Shown piece by piece: positions 10,053 through 19,657 of a stretch of 63,513 nt of DNA. A program made the position numbers and the translations under genes. How positions within the stretch are numbered: the first letter of the stretch is position 1; every line of letters begins with the position of its first letter. Location: NCBI GenBank assembly GCA_025869435.1, contig JAOZVS010000102.1, positions 2,114-65,626 on the forward strand, written 5' to 3'. Below the pieces are notes generated by a model. That model did no database searches. It was given only the letters and a program-made list of their open reading frames with translations, and had not been told where the DNA came from. This DNA comes from Zavarzinia sp. GTDB lineage: Bacteria > Pseudomonadota > Alphaproteobacteria > Zavarziniales > Zavarziniaceae.

Positions 10053-11051
10053 ATGTCGAAGCCCCGCGTCTTTTCCGGTGTCCAGCCGACCGGCAACCTG
10101 CATCTCGGCAATTATCTCGGGGCGATCCGCAACTGGGTGAAGCTGCAGGATGGCCACGAGTGCATCTATTGCGTCGTCGACATGCACGCGATCACCGTCT
10201 GGCAGGACCCGGCCGACCTGGCCCGAGCGACGCGCGAAGTCGCCGCCAGCCTGATCGCCGCCGGCATCGACCCCAAGGGCTCGATCCTGTTCAACCAGTC
10301 GAAGGTCCCGGCCCATGCCGAGACCGCCTGGATCTTCAATTGCGTCGCCCGCATGGGCTGGCTGAACCGCATGACCCAGTTCAAGGAAAAGGCGGGCAAG
10401 GACCGGGAGAATGTCTCGGTCGGGCTCTTCGCCTATCCCAACCTGATGGCGGCGGACATCCTCGTCTACAAGGCGACCCATGTTCCCGTGGGCGAGGACC
10501 AGAAGCAGCACCTCGAACTCGCGCGCGACATCGCCCTGAAGTTCAACCACGACTTCGGCATCGAACATTTCCCGCCGCCGGAGCCGCTGATCCTCGGCGA
10601 AGCCACCCGCGTCATGTCCTTGCGCGACGGCACCAAGAAAATGTCGAAGTCCGATGCCTCGGACCAGTCGCGCATCAATCTGACCGACAGCCCGGACGAT
10701 ATCGAACAGAAGATCCGCCGCGCCAAGACCGACCCGGACGCTCTCCCCGAGACGGTGGAGGGGCTGGAGACCCGGCCCGAGGCCAAGAACCTGTTCACGA
10801 TCCACGCCGCGCTGGGCGATGAAAGCGTGGCCGATGTGGTCGCCGCCTTCGCCGGCAAGCAGTTCTCCGAGTTCAAGAAGGCGATGACCGAGCGGGCGGT
10901 CGACAAGCTCTCGCCGCTCACGTCTGAAATGCGCCGCCTGCTGGCCGATCCCGGCTATATCGATCAGGTGCTGAAGGACGGTGGCGAAAGGGCCAACGCG
11001 ATCGCCGCCCCGATCCTGGCCGAGACCAAGCGGATCGTCGGCTTCATCTGA
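10053..11051 (+). CDS. trpS: Tryptophan-tRNA ligase
   Basis: Charges tRNA-Trp with tryptophan in the cytosol. The 332-residue protein is a normal-length class Ic synthetase. The HIGH-type motif appears as HLGN at residues 17-20 ([16 protein letters not shown]), and the KMSKS loop near residues 195-199 is exact ([10 protein letters not shown]). The start at 10053 (MSKPRVFSG) is placed directly before the catalytic domain; longer upstream reading overlaps the end of murJ. It completes the glnD-murJ-trpS run. Confidence 0.97.
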   Translation: MSKPRVFSGVQPTGNLHLGNYLGAIRNWVKLQDGHECIYCVVDMHAITVWQDPADLARATREVAASLIAAGIDPKGSILFNQSKVPAHAETAWIFNCVARMGWLNRMTQFKEKAGKDRENVSVGLFAYPNLMAADILVYKATHVPVGEDQKQHLELARDIALKFNHDFGIEHFPPPEPLILGEATRVMSLRDGTKKMSKSDASDQSRINLTDSPDDIEQKIRRAKTDPDALPETVEGLETRPEAKNLFTIHAALGDESVADVVAAFAGKQFSEFKKAMTERAVDKLSPLTSEMRRLLADPGYIDQVLKDGGERANAIAAPILAETKRIVGFI

Positions 11052-11079
11052 TTCTTCCGCCCCCGTCCGGCGGGAGCGG

Positions 11080-11826
11080 CTACAGCCCGCCCAGAATCTC
11101 CGCCGCCTTCGCCCGCAGGGCCTCGCGGTCGGCGCCGATCGGCAGGCGATAGGCGAGCCAGAGGAAGGCTTCCTCCTCGGGCGTCAGCAGGGTGACCGGA
11201 TCGGCATCCGGCGGAATCTCGCCCCCCGCGTATTCGCCGATGCCGGCAAGACCAAGGCCGCGCAGGGCCACCCGCGCGAGGCAGCGTTGCTGCGCCGCCG
11301 GCGGCGCCGTCTCGAGAACATGGACCGTCATGGCGGAAAGTTCGCGCGGGCGAAGGACATTGCCCGACTGCACGAAGATGCCGCAGACCGCCCCCGGCAC
11401 GGGTCCGGTCGCCGTCAGATAGGGCGCCTCGATCCCCGGCCCCCGCGCCGGGCGGGCCGCGAGGGTCGCCCGCGCCTCGACGACGAAGAAGGCGGCGTCG
11501 TCATAGGCCGGGTCGGACACGTCGGGCGGATCGCCAAGTCCCGTCAGGGTCCGGATACGGGTGATCGAAGGCGGCTCGTCGTCGGGAAAGCCGCGCCAGG
11601 CGAAATAGTTCAGCCGGCCGCCATCCCCGACCCGGGCGAGGCGCCCGGGATCGACCGAGGCCAGCAGGGGATTGAAATAGGCCGGGCCATCGAGCGCCGC
11701 CGCCAGAAAACGCTCGATGAAGCCCGCATCGCGGGCCAGGCCGGGCGGCGGCGGCGGCGCTTCCGCCGATGCCGGGGCGGACAACAGCGCGAACAGGGCG
11801 ACAGCGCCCGCCAGAAAGCGCCGCAT
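11080..11826 (-). CDS. Exported protein, DUF2927-like
   Basis: A 248-residue protein with a clear Sec signal peptide (residues 1-21, MRRFLAGAVALFALLSA then PASA before cleavage) and a proline-rich start of the mature part. Cysteines at the VPGAVCGIFV and QQRCLARV segments could form a disulphide. The C-terminal pattern LLTPEEEAFLWLAYRLPIG resembles the end of DUF2927 proteins, whose function is unknown and which are common in alphaproteobacteria; this assignment is from pattern memory only. It lies eight bases downstream of the hydrolase gene on the same strand, so the two are probably co-transcribed. Confidence 0.6.
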   Translation of the reverse strand: MRRFLAGAVALFALLSAPASAEAPPPPPGLARDAGFIERFLAAALDGPAYFNPLLASVDPGRLARVGDGGRLNYFAWRGFPDDEPPSITRIRTLTGLGDPPDVSDPAYDDAAFFVVEARATLAARPARGPGIEAPYLTATGPVPGAVCGIFVQSGNVLRPRELSAMTVHVLETAPPAAQQRCLARVALRGLGLAGIGEYAGGEIPPDADPVTLLTPEEEAFLWLAYRLPIGADREALRAKAAEILGGL

Positions 11827-11834
11827 CCGGAACC

Positions 11835-12695
11835 TCAGGCTTCGATATGGGCGATCAGCGCCTCGATCGCGCCGAGGGATTCGTCCTCGTCGAGCAGCGG
11901 GGCATGGCCGCGCTCCGGCACTTCGACGGCGACGAGATCATGCTTGGCCGACAGCATCCGGCGCACCGTCGCGGCGGCCAGCAGGTCCGAGAGCGCGCCG
12001 CGCAACACGAGGGTCGGGATCTCGGCGAGGCCGGCGAAGATCGGCCACATGTCGACGGTCGGCCCGCCCGCGCGCATGGCATCGCCGATCTTCGGATCGT
12101 AATTGGGCCGAAGCCCGCCTTCCGGTTTTTCGGTGAAGACGGCGCGGGCGAAACGGGCCCAGGCGGCATCGTCGAGGGTCGGGAACTGCGACAGGTTGAT
12201 GTCGCGGATCTGCGCCGCCGCCTCGTCCCAATTCGCCGGGTCGGTCTGATTGCCGGCATAGGAGGCGATGCGGGCAAGGCCGGCGGGATCGAGCTCGGGG
12301 CCGATATCGTTCAGCACGGCGCCCGCGACCAGCGCCGGCATGGCGAGGGCGATCAATTGGGTGACGATGCCGCCGAGCGAGGTGCCGACGAAGATCGCCC
12401 GCGAAATGCCGAGACTGGCCAGCAGGCCGATGGTGTCGCCCGCATAGGTCGGCGGGATATAATTCATGAACTGCGGGTCATAGGCGGAACGGCCGCGACC
12501 CCGGAAATCGGGCGAGATCACGCGCCGGCCGTCACCCGCCAGATGAAGCGCCAGCGCCTCGAAATCCGCCGAATTCCGCGTCAGGCCCGGCAGGCACACC
12601 ACCGGCAGGCGGGCATCGCCCACATCGCCATAGTCCCGGTAATAGAGGGCAAGACCGTCATGCGAGGTGTAATGCTTCGCGGCATAGCCGGTCAT
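11835..12695 (-). CDS. Alpha/beta fold hydrolase
   Basis: A 286-residue cytosolic alpha/beta hydrolase. The nucleophile elbow is GTSLGG at residues 104-109 with Ser106, the oxyanion region is PVVCLPGLTRNSADF, and the catalytic His is probably in ERGHAPLLDEDES near the C-terminus. The overall pattern is that of carboxylesterases or enol-lactonases of the AB-hydrolase-1 family; the substrate is unknown. The start at 12695 (MTGYAAKHY) is used because the upstream extension falls in a non-coding repeat. It heads a two-gene unit with the DUF2927-like gene. Confidence 0.85.
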   Translation of the reverse strand: MTGYAAKHYTSHDGLALYYRDYGDVGDARLPVVCLPGLTRNSADFEALALHLAGDGRRVISPDFRGRGRSAYDPQFMNYIPPTYAGDTIGLLASLGISRAIFVGTSLGGIVTQLIALAMPALVAGAVLNDIGPELDPAGLARIASYAGNQTDPANWDEAAAQIRDINLSQFPTLDDAAWARFARAVFTEKPEGGLRPNYDPKIGDAMRAGGPTVDMWPIFAGLAEIPTLVLRGALSDLLAAATVRRMLSAKHDLVAVEVPERGHAPLLDEDESLGAIEALIAHIEA

Positions 12696-12726
12696 GGCGC
12701 TCTCCCTGTTCTTTATTCTCTGACAC

Positions 12727-12810
12727 TCGTCGCCCCGGCGAAGGCCGGGGCCTTTGCCCGAAAAAGGCGCCTTTGCCGGCACGAGATCCCGGCCTGCGCC
12801 GGGATGACGA
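12727..12810. repeat. REP-like inverted pair of hairpin repeats
   Basis: Two related sequences lie in opposite orientation between the hydrolase and transglycosylase genes. The first, near 12727-12758, contains the hairpin CCCCGGC-gaag-GCCGGGG (12733-12750); the second, near 12778-12810, contains CCCGGC-ctgc-GCCGGG (12788-12803) and reads on the other strand as a GTCATCCCGGCG type sequence. This matches the dispersed intergenic palindromes common in alphaproteobacterial genomes. It may also act as a transcription stop. Confidence 0.65.
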
Positions 12811-12842
12811 TCATGAAAACGGCGCCTTCTCTGGCGGCGATC

Positions 12843-14924
12843 CTAGCCGGCATTGGACCTGAACGGCACTTCGGTGACCGGCGACGTGCGCGAACCCGAG
12901 CCGCGCAGCAGATCCCGCGCGATGCCGAGCGGCACCGCCTGTCCGGGGCTGAGCCGCTGGCGGTAGACCTGGGTATTCTCCAGCACCCGCTGGACATAGT
13001 TGCGGGTCTCGCTGAAGGGGATCTGCTCGATCCAGTCGATCACATCGACCGAGGACGAGCGAGGATCGCCGAAACGCTCGATCCAGGTATCGATCCGCCC
13101 GCCGCCGGCATTATAGGCCCCGGCGACCATGGCGTAGGAGCCGCCGAAATCATCCAGCAGTTCGTCGAGATGGGCGACCCCGAGGGTCATGTTGTAGGAC
13201 GGATCGGAGGTCAGCTTGCCGGCATCGAAGCGCACGCCCAGATCCTTGGCGACGAGTTTCGCCGTGCCCGGCATCAGCTGCATCAGCCCACGCGCCCCGG
13301 CCGGGCTGACCGCGTCGGGGCGGAATTCGCTTTCCTGCCGGGTCAGGGCGAGGGCGAGGGCCTTTTCCGTCAGGGCGCCCGAAGGCATGTTCAGCACGGG
13401 ATAGCCCCGGCCGGCCAGGAAGGTGCCGGAGAGACTGGCTTCCTTGGCCGCGATCACGCCGGCGTAGGTCCCGCCGGTCGCCGCCGCCATCTCGGCGATC
13501 TGGGCCCGCTGGCCATCGCTGCCGGCATTTTCCATCGCGGCTTTCAGGAAGGGGCGGATGCGCTCTTCCTCGCCGATCTCGATCATCATGCGGATGGCGC
13601 GGTAAAGCTCGGTCTTCTCGGCGGCGGCCTTGTCGGCGGCGCCGACCGCGGGATCCGCCGGCAGACGGCGCGAGCTGGCCTCGCCCAGCGCGAAGGCGGC
13701 CAGCTGGCCGTAGAAGGTCTGGGACTGGGCCGCCGCCCGATCGTACCAGCGCTTCGCTTCCGCCGCGCGGCCGAGGGCGGTGGCGGCGCGGCCGGCCCAG
13801 TAATGGGCGCGGCTGACCGAAATGGGCGAGCGCACTTTTTCCGACATGGCGGTGAAGTGACGAAGCGCCACTTCTGGCTGGCCGAGGAAGCGCAGCGCGA
13901 TCCAGCCCGCCATCCATTCCGCCTCGAAATAATCGGTGCCGTCGGACAGTTCGTGGTTGCGCGCGACTTTGTAGGCATCGGCGAAGCGCCCGGCGGCCAG
14001 CAGCCGGCGGGCGGCGAAATTCAGATGCGGCCACCAGCGCCCGGGATTCTGGGCCACGGTGCCTTCCGGCATCCGGGCGATCAGATCGACCGCCTGATCG
14101 TCGAGATCGAGGGAACGCAGATAGCGCACCCGGGCATAGAGCAGGCCCGGCTCGCCGGCCCGCGCCGCGGGCACGGCGGCCAGATCGCGCGAGGCGGTGC
14201 CCGCCTTCATGATGAAGGACATCGCGGCACTGGCCGCCGCCCGGTAATCCGCCGGCAGCAGGGGCAGCAGGCGCCGCGCCTCGCTCACATCCTCGTCCAT
14301 CAGGAGACGGTTCATGCGGGCGATATGATCGCTTTGGGTCAGCACGCCACCATGGTTGGCGAGAATATCCGCTTCGGTATCGCTGTCGGTGCTGGCTTCG
14401 ATCCAGCCCTGACGCAGCAGGAGCGTGCCGCGCGCCCGGTCGCCACCGGCCATCAGCGCGGCGCCAAAACGCAGCTTGCCGAGGCCCGATTGCGGCGGGA
14501 ATTTCTGGAACCAGGCGATCAGCCGCGCGGGACCCGTGTTGGCCGTGATCGCCGCCTCGGCCCTGGCCTGGCTGGTGGCCTGACGCGGCCAGTTCGGGTT
14601 GCGTTCGATGAAGCCCGCGATCTCGTCGAAACTGGCGCCGGTCTCGCGCGCCTGGATGCGCTGCCAGTCGATCACCTTGGCGAGGATACGGTCCCGTGCC
14701 GGCGCGGCGACGACGGCGGCGCCATCCCAGTCCCCGCGCCCGCCGAGGGCGAATGCCTTGGCATAAAGCGCGCGGTCGACCGCGCTGAGCAGCGCAGGGA
14801 AGCGGACGGCGGTTTCCGCCCGGGCGGGAGATGCGGGCAGGACGAGCGGCGGCACGGCGGAACCCGCCACCAGCATGGCTGCAACCAGCCCCTTCGCCAT
14901 CGCGCGCTTTGCGCCAAAGCCCAT
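12843..14924 (-). CDS. Soluble lytic murein transglycosylase (Slt family)
   Basis: A periplasmic enzyme that cleaves peptidoglycan glycan strands to 1,6-anhydro products. The 693-residue protein begins with a signal peptide (basic MGFGAKRAMAKG, hydrophobic core, ASPARA cleavage site), followed by a long alpha-helical superhelical U-domain, then a C-terminal SLT catalytic domain. The catalytic acid is Glu531 in ALTRQESEF, followed by SPAGARGLMQLMPGTA and the AGAYNAGGGR motif. The start at 14924 is preferred for the GGGGG run just upstream and the direct signal peptide; ATGs at 14951 and 14957 are alternatives. Confidence 0.92.
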   Translation of the reverse strand: MGFGAKRAMAKGLVAAMLVAGSAVPPLVLPASPARAETAVRFPALLSAVDRALYAKAFALGGRGDWDGAAVVAAPARDRILAKVIDWQRIQARETGASFDEIAGFIERNPNWPRQATSQARAEAAITANTGPARLIAWFQKFPPQSGLGKLRFGAALMAGGDRARGTLLLRQGWIEASTDSDTEADILANHGGVLTQSDHIARMNRLLMDEDVSEARRLLPLLPADYRAAASAAMSFIMKAGTASRDLAAVPAARAGEPGLLYARVRYLRSLDLDDQAVDLIARMPEGTVAQNPGRWWPHLNFAARRLLAAGRFADAYKVARNHELSDGTDYFEAEWMAGWIALRFLGQPEVALRHFTAMSEKVRSPISVSRAHYWAGRAATALGRAAEAKRWYDRAAAQSQTFYGQLAAFALGEASSRRLPADPAVGAADKAAAEKTELYRAIRMMIEIGEEERIRPFLKAAMENAGSDGQRAQIAEMAAATGGTYAGVIAAKEASLSGTFLAGRGYPVLNMPSGALTEKALALALTRQESEFRPDAVSPAGARGLMQLMPGTAKLVAKDLGVRFDAGKLTSDPSYNMTLGVAHLDELLDDFGGSYAMVAGAYNAGGGRIDTWIERFGDPRSSSVDVIDWIEQIPFSETRNYVQRVLENTQVYRQRLSPGQAVPLGIARDLLRGSGSRTSPVTEVPFRSNAG

Positions 14925-14981
14925 GATCGAGCCCCCGCTTCGACGAATCATCGCCATCACCAAGGCATCAGGATAGCCGCT

Positions 14982-15006
14982 GCGGCGGGTTTGCGCCACC
15001 CGCCGC
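14982..15006 (-). terminator. Possible terminator after the RND efflux operon
   Basis: GCGGCGGGT and ACCCGCCGC form a perfect nine-base stem around a seven-base loop, just beyond the stop of the RND permease gene. There is no T tract, so termination is uncertain. Confidence 0.35.
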
Positions 15007-15019
15007 GGCCGCGCATCCC

Positions 15020-18000
15020 TCAAACCGGGGTTTGGTCCACCGCGCCACCCGCGACCTGCGGCGCGCGGCGGCCGCCGAACAGGCCCCGCAGCACGGTATA
15101 GAACACCGGGGTGAACAGCAGCCCGAAAAAGGTGACGCCCAACATGCCGAAGGCGACGGCGGTGCCAAGAGCCTGACGCATCTCGGCCCCCGCGCCGGTC
15201 GCGATCGCCAGCGGCACGACGCCGAGGGTGAAGGCGAGCGAGGTCATCAGGATGGGCCGCAGGCGGAGGCGGCTGGCCTCGATCACCGCGGCGAAGCGGT
15301 CGAGGCCCCGTTCCTCGAGCTGGCGGGCGAATTCGACGATCAGGATGGCGTTCTTGGAGGCAAGGCCGATCAGCACGACGAAGCCGATCTGGACAAGAAT
15401 ATTGTTGTCGATCCCCCGCAGCATGATGCCGCCCAGCGCCGACAGGAGACACATGGGCACGATCAGGATGATGGCGAGCGGCAGCGTCCAGCTTTCGTAT
15501 TGCGCGGCGAGGGCCAGGAAAACGAAGAGCACCGCCAGCGGGAAGACGAGGAAGGCGACGCTGCCCGCGATCCGCTCCTGATACGACAGATCGGTCCATT
15601 CGAAGCTGACGCCGGACGGCAGCGTGTCCGCCGCCAGTTGCTCGAGCTGGGTCATGGCCGTGCCCGACGGCATCCCCGGCAGCAGCGAGCCGGTGACCGG
15701 CGCCGATGTATACTGGTTGTAGCGCACGACGAGGTCCGGCCCCGCGATATTGCTGAAGGTGGCGACCGAGCCGAGCGGCACCATGACGCCGTCGTTGGAG
15801 CGGGCCCGCATCCGCGCGATGTCTTCGGGCGAGACGCGGTACTGGGAATCCGCCTGCGCCGTCACCCGGTACGATCGCCCGAACAGGGTGAGATCGTTGA
15901 TGTAGGACGAGCCGAGCAGGGTCGACAGGGTCGAGAAGATCGCATCGGGGGCGACATTCAGGATCTGCGCCCGCGCCCGGTCGATATCGACATAGAGCTG
16001 CGGCGTGCCGGTCTGCAGCGGGGTATAGACCGAGGTGAGGCCGGGGATCCTGCCCGCCGCGGCGACGAAACCATCGGCAGCCGCCTTCAACTCGGCGATG
16101 CCGCTGCCCGCCCGGTCCTGCACCTGCATCGAGAAGCCGCCGGCATTGCCGATGCCCGACACGGGCGGCGGCGGAATGATCAGGACGAAGGCTTCCTGGA
16201 TCGCGAACAGGCGCTTGCGCAATTCGGCCGTCACCGCTTCGGCGGTCAGGCCCTTGGCCGCGCGCTCGCTCGCGTCGTCGAGGATCAGGAAGACGGTCGC
16301 CGCGTTGGTCGCCGCAGTGAAGGTCGCGCCCGAGAAGCCGGCGATCATCACCGCATGGGCGACGCCCGGCACCTTCAGCGCGATATCGCCCGCCCGGTGC
16401 ACCGCTTCATCCGTCCGCGCCAGCGAGGCGCCGGGCGGCAGTTGCAGGACGCCGATCAGAAAGCCGCGGTCCTGCATCGGAATGAAGCCCGTGGGCTGGC
16501 GCGAGAAGCCGAAGACGGTGAGGCCGATCAGCCCGCCATAGACGAGAAGGACGACCACCGCCCGCCGGGTCATGCCGCCGACGATCCGGCCATAGCGCTT
16601 CGAGGTCCAGTCGAAGCCGGCGTTGAAGCCGCCGAAGAAGCGGCGCACCGGATGGAACCCGCGCGAGCCGACCCGCTTCGGCCGCAGCAGCAGCGCCGCC
16701 AGCGCCGGGCTGAGGGTGAGCGAATTGAAGGCGGAAATCGCCGTCGCCACGGCGACCGTGACCGCGAACTGGGTATAGAAGGCGCCGGAAATGCCGGGAA
16801 TGAAGATCGTCGGCAGGAACACGGCGGCGAGCACGATGGCGATGGCGATCAGCGCGCCCGAGACCTCGTCCATGGTTTTTCGCGCCGCATCCCGGGGCGA
16901 CAGGCCTTCGGCGATGTGGTGCTCCACCGCCTCGACGACGACGATGGCATCATCGACGACGATGCCGATGGCCAGCACCAGGCCGAACATCGACAGCGTG
17001 TTCAGCGAGAAGCCCAGCGCCGCCATGACCGCGAAGGTTCCGATCAGGGCGACCGGGATGACGATGACCGGAATGATCGTCGCCCGCCAGCTTTGCAGGA
17101 ACAGGAAGACGACGACGATGACGAGGGCGACCGCCTCGAGGAGGGTCTTCAGCACCTCCTGCATCGATTCCTCGACATAGTCGGTCGGGTTGTAGACGAT
17201 CCGGTATTCGAGGCCCTTGGGGAAACTTCTCGACAATTCGTCCATCGTCTTCTTCAGCGCCTCGGCGGTCGCGACCGCGTTGGAGCCGGGACGCTGGAAC
17301 ACGCCGAGCGCCTGGGCCGGCTTGCCGTCGAGATAGGAATTCGACGAATAGTCACGCGCGGCCAACTGCACCCGGCCGACATCGCGCAGGCGAACGAAAC
17401 GGCCGTCGCCGAAGGCCTTGACGATGATGTCGCCGAATTCCTCGGGCGTCTGCAGGCGGCCCTGCAGGCGGACCTGGATCTCGAAGGGGGTGGGTGTCTC
17501 GATCGGCTGCTGGCCGAGGCGGCCGCCGGCCACTTCGTTGTTCTGCACCGAGACCGCCGAGGTGACGTCGCCGGTCGAGATGTTGAAGGCCGCCATGCGG
17601 TCGGGATCGAGCCAGATGCGCATCGCGTAGTCGCGGGCGCCGAAGGCGGTGATCGAGCCGACGCCGTCGACCCGGGCCAGCACGTCCTTGATCTGCAAGG
17701 TGACGTAGTTGGAGATATAGAGATTGTCGAACGTATTGTCCGGCGACAGGACGTGAATGACCATCAGGAGGTCGGGCGAGGATTTCGCCGTGGTCACGCC
17801 CTGGCGGCGTACCGCTTCCGGCAGCAGCGGCTCGGCGATCGAGACCCGGTTCTGAACGAGGACCTGCGCGGTATCGAGATTGGTGCCCGGGCGGAAGGTG
17901 ACGGTCAGCTGCATCCTTCCGTCGCTGGAGGAATAGGAGCGCATGTAGATCATGCCCTCGACCCCGTTCACCTGTTCCTCGATCGGGGCGGCGACGGTGC

Positions 18001-18181
18001 GGGCGATGGTCTCGGGATTGGCGCCGGGATAATTGGCGGTGATGACCACCGTGGGCGGCGCGATCTCGGGATATTGCGCGACCGGCAGGCCGAGATAGGC
18101 GATCCCGCCGATCAGCACGATCACGATCGAGATGACGGCGGCGAAGATCGGCCGGTCGATGAAGAAATGCGGGATCTTCAC
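15020..18181 (-). CDS. RND family multidrug efflux permease (HAE1/AcrB type)
   Basis: The inner-membrane proton-drug antiporter of a tripartite efflux pump. The 1053-residue length matches AcrB/MexB. Visible landmarks are the N-terminal FFIDRPIFAAVISI helix, the YPEIAPPTVVITANYPGA porter start, and the proton-relay aspartates Asp410-Asp411 in TM4 (AIGIVVDDAIVVVEAVEHH). FIPMQDRGFLIGVLQLPPGAS and the late LVVLIGLASKNAILIVEFA helix are typical of the second half. The stop of the upstream adaptor gene is six bases away, so the two are co-transcribed. No outer-membrane factor lies next to them; the pump may borrow one. Confidence 0.96.
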   Translation of the reverse strand: MKIPHFFIDRPIFAAVISIVIVLIGGIAYLGLPVAQYPEIAPPTVVITANYPGANPETIARTVAAPIEEQVNGVEGMIYMRSYSSSDGRMQLTVTFRPGTNLDTAQVLVQNRVSIAEPLLPEAVRRQGVTTAKSSPDLLMVIHVLSPDNTFDNLYISNYVTLQIKDVLARVDGVGSITAFGARDYAMRIWLDPDRMAAFNISTGDVTSAVSVQNNEVAGGRLGQQPIETPTPFEIQVRLQGRLQTPEEFGDIIVKAFGDGRFVRLRDVGRVQLAARDYSSNSYLDGKPAQALGVFQRPGSNAVATAEALKKTMDELSRSFPKGLEYRIVYNPTDYVEESMQEVLKTLLEAVALVIVVVFLFLQSWRATIIPVIVIPVALIGTFAVMAALGFSLNTLSMFGLVLAIGIVVDDAIVVVEAVEHHIAEGLSPRDAARKTMDEVSGALIAIAIVLAAVFLPTIFIPGISGAFYTQFAVTVAVATAISAFNSLTLSPALAALLLRPKRVGSRGFHPVRRFFGGFNAGFDWTSKRYGRIVGGMTRRAVVVLLVYGGLIGLTVFGFSRQPTGFIPMQDRGFLIGVLQLPPGASLARTDEAVHRAGDIALKVPGVAHAVMIAGFSGATFTAATNAATVFLILDDASERAAKGLTAEAVTAELRKRLFAIQEAFVLIIPPPPVSGIGNAGGFSMQVQDRAGSGIAELKAAADGFVAAAGRIPGLTSVYTPLQTGTPQLYVDIDRARAQILNVAPDAIFSTLSTLLGSSYINDLTLFGRSYRVTAQADSQYRVSPEDIARMRARSNDGVMVPLGSVATFSNIAGPDLVVRYNQYTSAPVTGSLLPGMPSGTAMTQLEQLAADTLPSGVSFEWTDLSYQERIAGSVAFLVFPLAVLFVFLALAAQYESWTLPLAIILIVPMCLLSALGGIMLRGIDNNILVQIGFVVLIGLASKNAILIVEFARQLEERGLDRFAAVIEASRLRLRPILMTSLAFTLGVVPLAIATGAGAEMRQALGTAVAFGMLGVTFFGLLFTPVFYTVLRGLFGGRRAPQVAGGAVDQTPV

Positions 18182-18186
18182 GGCGC

Positions 18187-19395
18187 TTACCCCTGCTTGC
18201 CCGCGGGCTGACCGGCGGGGGCCGCCGGCGGCTGATCGGGCACGATCTTGCCGTCTTCATCGAGATGGGCGGGGATCGACGTCACCGGCGCCCCGGGCCG
18301 GACCCGGACGATGCCGTTGACCACGATCTTCTCTCCCGCCGACAGGCCCTTGCGAATGATGCGCAGCGTGCCGACGGGTCCGCCCGGCTCGACGGTTCGC
18401 ATCTGGGGCACATGATCGTCGCCGACCACCCAGACGAAACGCCGCGTCTGATCGGTGCCGATGGCGATATCGGGCACGAGCATCACCGGCGCCGCATCGC
18501 CGGCCTGCACCCGGATGCGGCCGAACATGCCGGGCGCCAGCACCCGGTCCGGGTTGGGCAGGGAGGCCCGCACGCTGATCGTGCCCGTCGCGCGGTCCAG
18601 CTGGTTGTCGAAGAAGTCGAGGAAACCCTTGTGCGGATAGCCGGCCTCGTCGGCGAGGCCGATCTCGACCGGGACCGCGTGGCCGGCGTCCGGCCGCTCG
18701 ATCGAGCGCATCATGCGCTGGTAACGGATGAAGACCTGTTCGTCGGCATCGAAATAGAAGCGGATGGGATCGGTCGAGACCACCGTGGTCAGCTCCGTCC
18801 CCCCCGCGTTGCCCGACACGAGATTGCCGACCGTGACATTGGTCCGGCTGATCCGGCCGGCGATGGGCGAGCGGATGCGGGTGAAGGACAGGTTCAGCTC
18901 GGCCTGGCGCAGCGCCGCCTGGGCGGCATCGACGCTGGCGGCGGCGGAACGGCGGGCCTGCAGCCGCTCGTCCAGCACCTGCTGCGAGGCATTGCCGCCC
19001 TGGCGAAGGGCGGCATAGCGATTGACCTCGCGCACCGAAAGCTCGAGCGCCGCCTGGGCCGACTCGACATCCGCCCTGGCCCTCGACATTTCCGCCTCGA
19101 AGGGCCGGGGATCGATGACATAGAGCAGCTGGCCGGCGGCGACGCCCTGACCGTCCTCGAAGGCGATCTGATCGAGATAGCCGGAAACCCGGGCCCTGAT
19201 CTCGACCGAATCGACGGCGGCGAAACGGCCGGTGAATTCGTCCCATTCGGCCATGTCGCGAACCAGCGGCGCGGCGACGGTGACCGGCATCGGCCCCGGC
19301 GCCTGGGGCGGCGCCGAGCCGCTGTCGCAGGCCGCGAGGCCCAGCACGAGGCCGACGGCGAGGACGATAGGATGGCGCTTGGCCGCGATGGTCAT
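18187..19395 (-). CDS. RND efflux periplasmic adaptor (membrane fusion protein)
   Basis: The adaptor that bridges the RND permease to an outer-membrane channel. It is 402 residues with a lipoprotein signal ending in LGLAAC, so it is probably lipid-anchored to the inner membrane. The lipoyl half-motifs (RARVSGYLDQIAFEDGQGVAAGQLLYVID and later FTRIRSPIAGRISRTNVTVGNLV) flank a coiled-coil hairpin (about residues 85-155). The start at 19395 (MTIAAKRHP) gives a compact signal; an upstream start at 19449 would disturb it. It is first in the operon and divergent from dapA, so the control region lies between 19396 and 19657. Confidence 0.93.
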   Translation of the reverse strand: MTIAAKRHPIVLAVGLVLGLAACDSGSAPPQAPGPMPVTVAAPLVRDMAEWDEFTGRFAAVDSVEIRARVSGYLDQIAFEDGQGVAAGQLLYVIDPRPFEAEMSRARADVESAQAALELSVREVNRYAALRQGGNASQQVLDERLQARRSAAASVDAAQAALRQAELNLSFTRIRSPIAGRISRTNVTVGNLVSGNAGGTELTTVVSTDPIRFYFDADEQVFIRYQRMMRSIERPDAGHAVPVEIGLADEAGYPHKGFLDFFDNQLDRATGTISVRASLPNPDRVLAPGMFGRIRVQAGDAAPVMLVPDIAIGTDQTRRFVWVVGDDHVPQMRTVEPGGPVGTLRIIRKGLSAGEKIVVNGIVRVRPGAPVTSIPAHLDEDGKIVPDQPPAAPAGQPAGKQG

Positions 19396-19601
19396 GATGA
19401 AGGCCCCGGATGGCAGCATTGAACGGCACCCACCGCCCGAGTTCAGCACGAGGGGGCCAGAATAGGATAGCAGCGTGGTGGGATATTGGCCGCCCCGTCA
19501 ATCATACCCTCGGACAAGGCAGACCTTAGCTTTGTGCAATGCGGCATTCGCGCGCCCTTGACCGCGCCCCTTCGCTCATGGTTGGCCTGCGCCGGCAGAT
19601 G

Positions 19602-19630
19602 TTGAAGCGCGGGCACTTGCTCGCTATGGT
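19602..19630 (+). promoter_or_regulatory. Candidate sigma-70 promoter of dapA
   Basis: TTGAAG (19602-19607) and TATGGT (19625-19630) are separated by exactly 17 bases and end 27 bases before the dapA start, which itself has a GGAAGAGG ribosome binding site. This is a pattern match only. Confidence 0.5.
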
Positions 19631-19657
19631 CTGCGGCTCCACTGGAAGAGGCCTGTC

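Noticed and set aside
15032-18211. Open frame of 1059 codons antisense to the RND permease; a similar one of 1110 codons at 11769-15101
   Set aside because: Both mirror real genes with strong family motifs on the other strand and are rich in Arg, Gly, Asp and His, typical of shadow frames.
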